Positions 1 to 6,240 of a stretch of 12,564 nucleotides of DNA are shown piece after piece (within the stretch, counting starts at the first letter, position 1; the number at the start of each line of letters is the position of its first letter). The notes below the pieces were generated by a model. The model was not told where the DNA came from and searched no databases. It was given only the letters and a program-made list of their open reading frames with translations. Location of the stretch: positions 1 through 12,564 of the forward strand of contig QHUD01000001.1 of the NCBI GenBank assembly GCA_003221085.1, given 5' to 3'. This DNA comes from Gemmatimonadota bacterium (GTDB taxonomy: Bacteria; Gemmatimonadota; Gemmatimonadetes; Gemmatimonadales; GWC2-71-9). The position numbers and the translations under genes are program-made.

Positions 1-786
1 CTGACCAATCCCGCGTTCCATAGTTACGCTCCGGAGGGGGACACGCGCGCGATCGCCGACCGCGTGAAAACCGGCGCGTACGGAGCCGTCGTGTTCGCCG
101 CGAGCGCCACCGGGAAAGATCTCGCTCCCCGCGTGGCCGCGCGACTCGGACGCTCGCTCGTCCAGGACATCACCGACGTGAGTGTCGTCAGCGGCTCGGT
201 GATCGCGATTCGGCCGGTGTACGCCGGCAAGGCGCTCCTCAAGGTGAGGGTCGCCGGCACCCCTGCCGTGTTGTCACTGCGGCCCAACGTCTTCACTCCG
301 GTGCAGCGTCCCAAGGCCGGCGCGCAGGAAACCGTAGCCGTGGACGGGTCTGGAGGTCGTGTCGTCGTCAAGCAGATCAAGGCGGCGCCGGCGGGCACCC
401 TCGACGTGGCCGAAGCATCCATCATCGTATCGGGCGGCCGGGGGCTCAAGGAGCCGGGCAACTTCAAGGTGTTGGTAGAGCTGGCGGCGGCATTCGCGGG
501 CCGCGCGGCCGTCGGGGCATCGCGCGCCGTGGTGGACGCCGGGTGGCGGCCGCATGCCGACCAGGTAGGCCAGACCGGGAAGACGGTCAGCCCGACCTTG
601 TACGTCGCGGTCGGCATCTCGGGCGCGATCCAGCACCTCGCCGGGATGCGTACCTCCAAAGTCATCGTCGCGATCAACAAAGACAAAGACGCGCCCATCT
701 TCAAGGTGGCGGACTACGGGATCGTAGGCGACCTCTTCGAGGTCGTGCCCACACTCACGGCAGAGATACAGAAGCTCCATGGGTGA
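1..786 (+). CDS. etfA: Electron transfer flavoprotein alpha subunit, 5'-truncated by the window edge
   Basis: The reading frame is open from base 1, and 261 codons are visible before TGA at 784-786. About 60 N-terminal residues of a usual ~320-residue protein lie upstream of the window. EtfA pairs with EtfB to form a soluble FAD heterodimer that takes electrons from acyl-CoA dehydrogenases and similar enzymes. The C-terminal FAD-binding domain is intact: SRAVVDAGW, then GQTGKTVSPTLYVAVGISG, IQHLAGM, and a final INKDKDAPIF...ADYGIVGDLFEVVP segment, which is the family signature. The downstream quinone oxidoreductase starts immediately after the stop, so the two are co-transcribed and probably translationally coupled. 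etfB is expected just upstream (inference). Confidence 0.97.
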   Translation: MTNPAFHSYAPEGDTRAIADRVKTGAYGAVVFAASATGKDLAPRVAARLGRSLVQDITDVSVVSGSVIAIRPVYAGKALLKVRVAGTPAVLSLRPNVFTPVQRPKAGAQETVAVDGSGGRVVVKQIKAAPAGTLDVAEASIIVSGGRGLKEPGNFKVLVELAAAFAGRAAVGASRAVVDAGWRPHADQVGQTGKTVSPTLYVAVGISGAIQHLAGMRTSKVIVAINKDKDAPIFKVADYGIVGDLFEVVPTLTAEIQKLHG

Positions 787-2349
787 GTGGTGAGCGGGGA
801 GCGGTTGGTCCCGGCGCGTTTCCAGCCCCCGCTCCCCCTGGACCGGCTGCTCATTCCTGTCGGGACTGCGGGTGCGGGCGACCAAATCGCGCTGGACGTG
901 CTGATCGTGGGGGCGGGGCCGGCCGGCCTCGCCTGCGCGATCGAGCTGGCACGACTCGCCCAGGGCGAGGGCAGGGACGTGAACATCGGCGTGCTCGAGA
1001 AGGCCGAGGCGCTGGGGGAGCACTCGCTCTCAGGGGCGGTCGTGAACCCTCGGGCCTTCCGCGAGCTCTTCCCCGAGCTGAAGGACCAGGACTTCCCGTT
1101 TCGCGTACCGGTGACCAGGGAAGCGGTACACCTTCTGACCACGCACCACGCACCACGCATTCCCGTGCCTCCGACGATGCACAATCGTGGCAACTACGTT
1201 GCCTCGCTGAGCGAGATGGTCCGCTGGCTGGGTGAGCGGGCCGCGGCGCTGGGAGTGAACGTGTTCACCGGCTTCCCGGCCGCGTGCCTCCTGGTCGAGG
1301 GGGGGCGGGTGGCGGGCGTCCGCACCGCGGCGACCGGCCTGGACCGCGAGGGCCGGCCGCTCTCGAGCTATATGGCGCCGAACGACCTCATCGCCCACGT
1401 GACGGCGCTGGCGGAGGGCACGCGGGGGGAGCTGTCACAAGCGTGGCTCGCGTCGCAGGGCGTGACGTCCGAGAATCCCCAGATCTTCGCGCTCGGCGTG
1501 AAGGAGATCTGGGAAACGAGACTGCCGCTCGACACCATCGTCCACACGCTCGGCTGGCCGGTCCCGACGGACGCGTTCGGCGGCAGCTTCATGTATCCGC
1601 TCGAGCCGAACCTCATAGCGCTCGGGCTGGTGGTGGGACTCGACTATCGGGACGCAGCGCTCGACGTCCACGAGCTACTCCAGCGTATGAAGCTGCACCC
1701 GTTGTTCCGGCCATACCTCGAGGGTGGCGAAATGGTCGAGTGGGGCGCGAAGACGATCCCCGAGGGTGGCTACTACGCGGTCCCGGCGCGTCGCTCGGGC
1801 GACGGGCTCGTAATCTTACTCAAGGCGAGCGACCTGTCAGCCGGGCGGCTCGCCGAGTACGATCGCTTGGTCAATGCCTCTTTCATAATGAAAGACCTGT
1901 ACCGCACTCGGAACATGCGGCTCGCGTTCAAGGACGGATTCTATGTGGGCGGGATGAAGGCGGCGTTGATGACGCTCACCGGGGGACGGTTTCCGGGTCG
2001 GAAGATCGCGATGCGGCGCGACGCGGAGACGGAGCGCACGCTGACCCCGGGCGCAAGCCCGGGCATCACCCCCGACGGCCGTCTCACCTTCTCAAAAGTG
2101 GATGGGGTGTTCAAATCGGGAAACACGACGCGTGATACCATTCCCATTCATTTAATATTGGGGAAGGACCTGCCGGCCGCTGCGGCCGAGTTCTACGCCC
2201 ACATGTGTCCGGCCGGAGTGTACGAAGTGGTGCAGGGGACCTTGCGGGTGAATGCCCCGAACTGCGTCGACTGCAAGGCCACGGACGTGCTCGGCCCGAG
2301 GTGGACGCCGCGGGAAGGAGGGAGCGGGCCCAAGTACAAGCGGATGTAG
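787..2349 (+). CDS. Electron transfer flavoprotein-quinone oxidoreductase, with apparent internal deletion
   Basis: The 520-residue protein is homologous to ETF:ubiquinone oxidoreductase, a monotopic membrane enzyme with FAD and one 4Fe-4S cluster that passes electrons from ETF to the quinone pool. The GTG at 787 directly follows the etfA stop; GTG at 790 is equally possible. The N-terminal dinucleotide-binding motif GAGPAG is at residues 42-47, and family blocks such as HTLGWPVP, GGSFMYPLEPN, ALGLVVGLDY, EGGYYAVP and KDLYRTRNMR follow. Between SGDGLVI and LKASD (about residues 338-347) the conserved segment with the GD-A-G FAD motif and the following MKSG-type helix is absent, about 35 residues by comparison with the family. 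The C-terminus has CPAGVYE (C474) and NCVDC (C493, C496), but residue 499, normally the fourth cluster cysteine, is Thr. Family identity is secure; whether this copy is functional is doubtful. Confidence 0.93.
   Translation: MVSGERLVPARFQPPLPLDRLLIPVGTAGAGDQIALDVLIVGAGPAGLACAIELARLAQGEGRDVNIGVLEKAEALGEHSLSGAVVNPRAFRELFPELKDQDFPFRVPVTREAVHLLTTHHAPRIPVPPTMHNRGNYVASLSEMVRWLGERAAALGVNVFTGFPAACLLVEGGRVAGVRTAATGLDREGRPLSSYMAPNDLIAHVTALAEGTRGELSQAWLASQGVTSENPQIFALGVKEIWETRLPLDTIVHTLGWPVPTDAFGGSFMYPLEPNLIALGLVVGLDYRDAALDVHELLQRMKLHPLFRPYLEGGEMVEWGAKTIPEGGYYAVPARRSGDGLVILLKASDLSAGRLAEYDRLVNASFIMKDLYRTRNMRLAFKDGFYVGGMKAALMTLTGGRFPGRKIAMRRDAETERTLTPGASPGITPDGRLTFSKVDGVFKSGNTTRDTIPIHLILGKDLPAAAAEFYAHMCPAGVYEVVQGTLRVNAPNCVDCKATDVLGPRWTPREGGSGPKYKRM
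1138..1158 (+). repeat. Three perfect tandem copies of a 7-bp unit inside the ETF-QO gene
   Basis: ACCACGC occurs three times in a row, within the codons for LTTHHAPR. The 21 bp keep the frame, so the tract is coding and would add or remove seven residues per three-unit change. It sits at a variable loop before the conserved PVP...GNYV segment. Confidence 0.75.
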
Positions 2350-2468
2350 GACTCCGCGCCACACTTTCCGTCAGCGACGGTGCACCAATAGTCGACCCGA
2401 CGGCCACAGTCTTCAGCAGCCGCCCGATGCGCGCGCGCCACGGCGCCGCGGCATCGTCAATCCCACCA

Positions 2469-2484
2469 AGCGGATAACACCGCT
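2469..2484. promoter_or_regulatory. Inverted repeat upstream of a possible sigma-54 promoter
   Basis: AGCGG and CCGCT form perfect 5-bp arms around a 6-bp AT-richer spacer (ATAACA). The repeat lies about 19 bp upstream of the candidate -24 element. It could be an operator half-site pair or a small hairpin. The arms are short, so chance is a real possibility. Confidence 0.25.
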
Positions 2485-2502
2485 CGCCAGGCCGACCCGA
2501 CG

Positions 2503-2518
2503 TGGCACCCGGTATGCA
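2503..2518 (+). promoter_or_regulatory. Candidate sigma-54 (-24/-12) promoter
   Basis: TGGCAC at 2503-2508 and ATGCA at 2514-2518 match the RpoN consensus TGGCACRN4TTGCW at all fixed positions except the R (C here) and the first T of TTGC (A here). The invariant GG and GC doublets have the required 10-nt separation. A start site near 2528-2530 would give a leader of about 69 nt before the ATG at 2598. The orientation and the position just ahead of the two-gene unit at 2598-3516 fit. No activator gene is visible. Confidence 0.4.
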
Positions 2519-2523
2519 AGCCC

Positions 2524-2542
2524 GGTTAGGGAAGCCCTGACC
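2524..2542 (+). other. Short stem-loop in the 5' leader of the RR-repeat/GGDEF unit
   Basis: GGTTAGGG, loop AAG, CCCTGACC: an 8-bp stem with one T-G wobble. No T-tract follows, so it is not a standard intrinsic terminator. If the sigma-54 start is right, transcription would begin inside this element, which argues either for a DNA-level role or for a different start site. Confidence 0.3.
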
Positions 2543-2583
2543 ACGCGCGCTTCGACCCCAGGATCGTTTGCGCCCGGATGAGC

Positions 2584-2590
2584 AGGAGGT
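2584..2590 (+). promoter_or_regulatory. Ribosome binding site of the RR-repeat protein
   Basis: AGGAGGT is a near-perfect anti-16S match, 7 nt before the ATG at 2598. It fixes that ATG as the start, in preference to the in-frame ATG upstream that would add ten residues. It is by far the strongest ribosome binding site in the window. Confidence 0.8.
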
Positions 2591-2597
2591 GCATCGC

Positions 2598-2816
2598 ATG
2601 AAAAGCGATTCCGCGCTGTACGAGCAGCCCCGGCGGCGTGGCTGGGACCGGCGGGCCGATCAGGGCCGCCGAATGGTGCGCGATCGGCGGCGCGAGCACA
2701 TCGAGGTGCAGCACGAACGTCGCAATGGCGTCGAGCGGCGCGCCGATGCTCCGCGTCGCGCGCAGGGGGGTAGGCGCAACTCGGACCCGGAAGGGTTTCA
2801 GCGGCTGAACCTGTAG
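2598..2816 (+). CDS. Small Arg-rich protein with hexad RR repeats
   Basis: The protein has 72 residues, is very basic, and shows no membrane segment or known catalytic motif. Arg-Arg pairs fall at residues 12-13, 18-19, 24-25 and 30-31, then 41-42, 47-48, 53-54 and 59-60. That is two blocks of four pairs with exactly six-residue spacing, separated by 11 residues. The Arg codons vary between units (CGG, CGC, CGT, CGA, AGG), so the pattern is at protein level and not a recent DNA repeat. The start is set by a strong AGGAGGT. The gene is 10 bp upstream of a degenerate GGDEF gene and presumably shares its transcript. From memory, short ERRxGxDRR-type stretches occur beside c-di-GMP proteins, but I know no assigned function. 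A role binding RNA, DNA, nucleotides or acidic membrane surfaces is conjecture. Confidence 0.75.
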   Translation: MKSDSALYEQPRRRGWDRRADQGRRMVRDRRREHIEVQHERRNGVERRADAPRRAQGGRRNSDPEGFQRLNL

Positions 2817-2826
2817 TCCCGCGCCT

Positions 2827-3516
2827 ATGACCTGGCAGACCGTGGTGATCGCCGTGCTGGCGCTCGCCCTCACGTACGACTTGTATCTGCGCGGTCGTGC
2901 GCTCTTCAAGGAACGTGGGCGGGCTGGTGGTCGGCTGACGTGGAACGAGAACCGGAGGGCGTTCTACGAGCTGGCCGGCAGGGAGTTCGAGCGCGCGCGG
3001 CGCTACGACCATCCATTCACGCTGAGCTACTTCGACCTCGACGACTATAAGGAAGTTGCCGACCGCTTCAGTCACGCGGCGGCGGAGGAGATGCTGTGGT
3101 TGGTGGCCGAGTCGGCCCGCCGCTCGATCCGCGCGAGCGATGTGGTTGCGCGGCTGGGCGGCGACACCTTCGGCATGTTGCTCCCCGAAGCGGGGCCGGA
3201 GGCCGCCGACACGGTGATCCGTAAGCTGCAACAGACGGTGCGCGAGGAGTCGGACGCGACCGCTCTGCCGCTCTCCATCAGCGGGGGCGTCGTGACGTGC
3301 CTCCAGCCGGCGGAAAGCCTCGAGGCGGTCATCGGTGCCGTCGACCGCCTGCTGACGGGCGCGAAGAGCGTCGGGAACGACACGATCTGGTGCGAGGTGA
3401 TCGCCCCGCAGCCGCTGGAGGGGTTCGAGCCCGCCCGGTTGCGGCGCCCGTTCCGGCTTCCCCCGGGATTCGATATGCCGATCCCGCCGCTGTTACGCCG
3501 GCATGGGGACGGTTGA
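2827..3516 (+). CDS. Membrane-anchored degenerate GGDEF-domain protein (GGDTF), possible c-di-GMP receptor
   Basis: The 229-residue protein has one N-terminal hydrophobic helix (about residues 4-20), a short basic linker, a GGDEF fold (about 38-195) and a Pro/Arg-rich tail. The signature is GGDTF (111-115), so the conserved acidic residue of GGDEF is Thr. The usual VND is VAD (77-79), and the usual GHxxGD region is SHAAAEE (82-88). These changes hit substrate- and metal-binding positions of diguanylate cyclases, so synthesis is unlikely. The inhibitory I-site RxxD is kept (RASD, 102-105), exactly five residues before GGDTF, as in feedback-controlled cyclases, so product binding remains plausible. 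The start ATG has no clear ribosome binding site and probably depends on coupling from the 72-residue gene. The gene ends 3 bp from the convergent marC stop. Confidence 0.88.
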   Translation: MTWQTVVIAVLALALTYDLYLRGRALFKERGRAGGRLTWNENRRAFYELAGREFERARRYDHPFTLSYFDLDDYKEVADRFSHAAAEEMLWLVAESARRSIRASDVVARLGGDTFGMLLPEAGPEAADTVIRKLQQTVREESDATALPLSISGGVVTCLQPAESLEAVIGAVDRLLTGAKSVGNDTIWCEVIAPQPLEGFEPARLRRPFRLPPGFDMPIPPLLRRHGDG

Positions 3517-3519
3517 CGA

Positions 3520-4155
3520 TTACAGTCCCGCCATCTTGATGCCGTAGATAATGAACTGCACCGCGATCGCGCACAGCACGAGCCCCATGAGCCGCGTCAG
3601 GATCCGCATGCCCGTCTGGCCGAGCCGCTTCTCCACGCGCGGCGCGGCGCCCAGGGTGACGTAGGTGAGGAACGCCGTGAGGGCGATCGCGGCATACACG
3701 CCAAGCGTGGTCACCAGGCTCTTCGAGGCGCCCGCCAGCACCATGACCGTGGAGATCGCCCCCGGCCCGGCCAGCATCGGCACGCCGAGCGGCATCATGC
3801 CCACGTCCTCTTTCTCGATCCCCTCGGCCTTTTCGACGGCCGTTTCCCGTTGCAGACTGCGGCGCGCCTGAACCATGTCGAGTGCGTTGAGTCCGATCAG
3901 CACACCGCCGGCGATCTTGAACGCCCCGATGGTAATGCCGAACAGGCGGAAGATGAGGCTGCCGCCCAGCGCGAAGGCCGTCAGGGTGACGGCGCAGGTC
4001 AAGGCGCCCCGCTTGGCCATCTGACGGCGCACATCGGGCGGGTCCCGCGCCGTCATGGCGAGGAACGTGGGCACCGCGGTGAGAGGATCGACGATGAACA
4101 GGACCGACGTGAAGATCAGGAACAGATCCTGAAGGGTGCGCAGCGCCTCGCTCAC
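3520..4155 (-). CDS. marC: MarC-family integral membrane protein
   Basis: The 211-residue protein starts at GTG and matches the MarC (UPF0056) family in length and in six predicted hydrophobic helices. Diagnostic stretches are FIVDPLTAVPTFLAMT near the N-terminus, FGITIGAFKIAGGVLI in helix 3, and MPLGVPMLAGPGAIST after a charged central loop (about residues 98-118). The family lies in the inner membrane. Its substrate is unsettled, and the old multiple-antibiotic-resistance label does not hold for E. coli MarC. The GTG overlaps the preceding GGDEF gene's stop by 4 bp (GTGA), so it is translationally coupled. It is the last gene of the minus-strand run and converges on the degenerate GGDEF gene with only 3 bp between stops. 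The frame stays open far upstream, but that part is a shadow of the GGDEF and moeA genes. Confidence 0.93.
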   Translation of the reverse strand: MSEALRTLQDLFLIFTSVLFIVDPLTAVPTFLAMTARDPPDVRRQMAKRGALTCAVTLTAFALGGSLIFRLFGITIGAFKIAGGVLIGLNALDMVQARRSLQRETAVEKAEGIEKEDVGMMPLGVPMLAGPGAISTVMVLAGASKSLVTTLGVYAAIALTAFLTYVTLGAAPRVEKRLGQTGMRILTRLMGLVLCAIAVQFIIYGIKMAGL

Positions 4156-4979
4156 ATCGCGACCTGTACGACACGGTCCTTGCCGCCACGCTTTGCCGCG
4201 TACATGGCCTGATCGGCCTTGCGGAGCAGCTCGTCGGTCCCGGCTTCGGTGCCCGAGACCGCCACGACGCCGATGCTGGCCGTGACGGACGGGGTGCCCC
4301 GGAACACCGTGCGGATGCTCGTGCCGAGCCGGGTGGCCGCGGCGTGCGCCACGTCGCCATCGGTCTCGGGCATCAGGACCCCGAACTCGTCCCCCCCCAG
4401 TCGGCCCACGACGTCCGCCTGGCGCACGGCGCCACGCATCGCGTCGGCTACGAGCCGCAGTACGGCGTCGCCCGTGGCGTGGCCGTGCGCGTCGTTGACG
4501 GACTTGAAGTCGTCCAGATCGAGGTAGATCAGGGCCAGCGGCCGGCCATAGCGCCGGTTGCGGCTCAGCTCCTGCGCCAGCTCGTGGGAGAACGCCCGGG
4601 CATTCAGCGCGTTCGTGAGCGGGTCTTGGGTCGCGAGCTGCTCGAGCTGCGAGTGCGTCTGTCGCAGCTGCGACAGGCCCGCGATAGCGATCCCGACCAC
4701 CACCAGGTAGGCGATCTCGTTCAGTACCCGGTAATCGAGCAGGGTGTCGGCGGGCATCTGGTCGATGCCGACGGTGAAGCGCAGCAGGCTGGTTGCCAGG
4801 GCGAACGCGATGCCCCAGTGCATCCCGTCGTGCCAGGACGCGAGCAGCACGGGAATCACGTACAGGATCTCCAGGCGCAGCTCGCCCGGCGTCCGTGCAT
4901 TCAAGAAATACACGGCTCCCGTGAGGAGCGCCCACCCGAGCAGCCGAAGCGTGCGCAACAGACCAGGGCGCCGGGCCAC
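4152..4979 (-). CDS. Membrane diguanylate cyclase (canonical GGDEF domain)
   Basis: The 275-residue protein has four predicted membrane helices (about residues 11-27, 36-49, 53-69, 88-104), a short coiled linker with QLRQTHSQLEQLATQDPLT, and a complete GGDEF domain. Active-site elements are intact: DLDDFKSVND (154-163), GHATGD (166-171), GGDEF (195-199) and a terminal MYAAKRGGKDRV. An inhibitory I-site, RQAD (186-189), lies five residues before GGDEF. It should convert two GTP to c-di-GMP with product inhibition. The membrane region presumably senses a signal, but I do not recognise a named sensor family. GTG at 4979 directly abuts the moeA stop with no gap, and the end overlaps marC by 4 bp, so it is the penultimate gene of the run. 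Confidence 0.95.
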   Translation of the reverse strand: MARRPGLLRTLRLLGWALLTGAVYFLNARTPGELRLEILYVIPVLLASWHDGMHWGIAFALATSLLRFTVGIDQMPADTLLDYRVLNEIAYLVVVGIAIAGLSQLRQTHSQLEQLATQDPLTNALNARAFSHELAQELSRNRRYGRPLALIYLDLDDFKSVNDAHGHATGDAVLRLVADAMRGAVRQADVVGRLGGDEFGVLMPETDGDVAHAAATRLGTSIRTVFRGTPSVTASIGVVAVSGTEAGTDELLRKADQAMYAAKRGGKDRVVQVAM

Positions 4980-6239
4980 TTAGAAAGGCGCCTCGGCGAC
5001 GTGGCTCGGATCGTCCAGCAGCAGCGCCGGGAGCGTCTCGCCGGCCGCCACAGTCGGCCGGTCCTCGGGGACGATCAGGAGCGCGTTCGCGCGGGCCATG
5101 GACGTGAGGATGCCGGAACCCTGCGGGCCCGTCAAGCGCGCCGTCAGCGCCCCACCCGATCCCTCGGGTTGGACGACCGCCCGCAGGAAGTGGCGCAGCT
5201 TCGGGCCGAGCTTGACCGGCTCGCCCACGCACACAGGCACGGTGCGGCGGAACGGCAGCCGGTGGCCGAGCAGGCGCCGGAGGACCGGGCGCACGAACAG
5301 CTCGAAGGTGACCATGGCGCTCACCGGATTTCCCGGGAGCCCGATCCACGGTTTGCCGTCGAGCAGGCCGAATCCCACCGGGGCGCCGGGGCGCATGGCG
5401 ATGCGCCACAGCTTGATCTCGCCCCCCAACTCCGTCAGGACTTCGCGCACGAAATCGTGCTCGCCCACGCTCACACCGGCGGTGGTGACCACCAGATCCG
5501 CCCTCCCTCGCCGCGCTCCGGCGAGGTGCTCGCGCAGGCTGTCCTTCGTATCGCGTGCCAGGCCTAGGTCTAGGGGGATGCCGCCGGTCCGGCGGATCAA
5601 CGCGTCCAGGGTGTAGGAGTTGGAGCTCGCGATCTTCTTGCCCGACAGGATGTCGTCCGCATGGTCCAGGTCCACGATCTCGTCGCCCGAGCCCATGAAG
5701 GCAACCCGCGGCGCATCGTGGACGAGCGGTGTGGCGTGGGCGATGGACGCGAGCACGCCGAGCTGGGCAGGGCCCAGCGGCGTGCCCGCGCCGAGTACGA
5801 CGTCACCCTTCCGAATGTCCTCGCCGCGGTAGCGGACGTTCTTGCGGGCGTCGCGACCGGTTACCACCGTGACGCTTCCAGGCCGCGCCGGCTCTGTGTC
5901 TTCCTGCCGGACGACCGTGTCGGCGCCAGCGGGAAGCGGCGCCCCCGTGAAGATGCGGGTGACCTGACCGGGGCCGATCGGCTTGGTCGGGAACTGGCCG
6001 GCGGCCACGGCCTCGATCACCGTCAGCGTGATCTTGCGATCGGGCCCGGCGTGCTCTACGTCCGCCGCCCGCGCCGCGTAGCCGTCCATCGCGGAATTGT
6101 CCCAGGCCGGGAGGTCGATGGGGCTCGCCACATCCTCTGCGAGTACCCGGTCCAGCGCCTCGCGCAGCGGCCGGCGCGCCGCGGGGAGCGGGGCGACGTG
6201 CTCGAGGATCAGGCGGGCCGCTTCGGTCGGGGTCAGCAT
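4980..6239 (-). CDS. moeA: Molybdopterin molybdenumtransferase MoeA
   Basis: MoeA inserts molybdate (or tungstate) into adenylylated molybdopterin to make Moco. At 419 residues the length is typical. Family motifs run in order: DNSAMDGYA (47-55), FTGAPLPAGADTVV (97-110), GSGDE (183-187), SSNSYTLDAL (205-214), TTAGVSVGEHDFV (252-264) and GLPGNPVSA (300-308), followed by a C-terminal beta domain. The usual MxPGKP loop is MRPGAP here (282-287), so a conserved active-site lysine is Ala. The ATG at 6239 lies 1 bp after the mobB stop, placing it in the mobA-mobB-moeA series. It may serve Mo or W, since the nearby ABC transporter is TupB-like. Confidence 0.96.
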   Translation of the reverse strand: MLTPTEAARLILEHVAPLPAARRPLREALDRVLAEDVASPIDLPAWDNSAMDGYAARAADVEHAGPDRKITLTVIEAVAAGQFPTKPIGPGQVTRIFTGAPLPAGADTVVRQEDTEPARPGSVTVVTGRDARKNVRYRGEDIRKGDVVLGAGTPLGPAQLGVLASIAHATPLVHDAPRVAFMGSGDEIVDLDHADDILSGKKIASSNSYTLDALIRRTGGIPLDLGLARDTKDSLREHLAGARRGRADLVVTTAGVSVGEHDFVREVLTELGGEIKLWRIAMRPGAPVGFGLLDGKPWIGLPGNPVSAMVTFELFVRPVLRRLLGHRLPFRRTVPVCVGEPVKLGPKLRHFLRAVVQPEGSGGALTARLTGPQGSGILTSMARANALLIVPEDRPTVAAGETLPALLLDDPSHVAEAPF

Positions 6240-6240
6240 G

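Noticed and set aside
1801..1830. A pair of frameshifts hiding the missing ETF-QO segment
   Set aside because: The conserved residues before and after the junction are in one frame and too close together; no alternative frame nearby encodes the lost block, so the bases are absent and not misread.
2368..2380. CCGTC-AGC-GACGG hairpin just after the ETF-QO stop as a terminator
   Set aside because: The stem is only 5 bp and no T-tract follows; such hairpins are frequent by chance in this GC range.
2350..2597. A c-di-GMP riboswitch ahead of the GGDEF-related genes
   Set aside because: I looked for the conserved GEMM-type core and receptor segments and could not match them; only small hairpins are present.
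3520..5409. A 629-codon minus-strand frame that contains marC and could be read as a large fusion protein
   Set aside because: Only the last 211 residues resemble a protein family. The upstream part overlaps well-conserved GGDEF and moeA genes in another frame and is Arg/Pro/Ala-rich noise typical of GC-rich shadow frames.
4344..5567. A 407-codon plus-strand open frame opposite the GGDEF and moeA genes
   Set aside because: Composition (Gln, Arg, Ala, His rich) and lack of any motif mark it as the antisense shadow of two confident genes.
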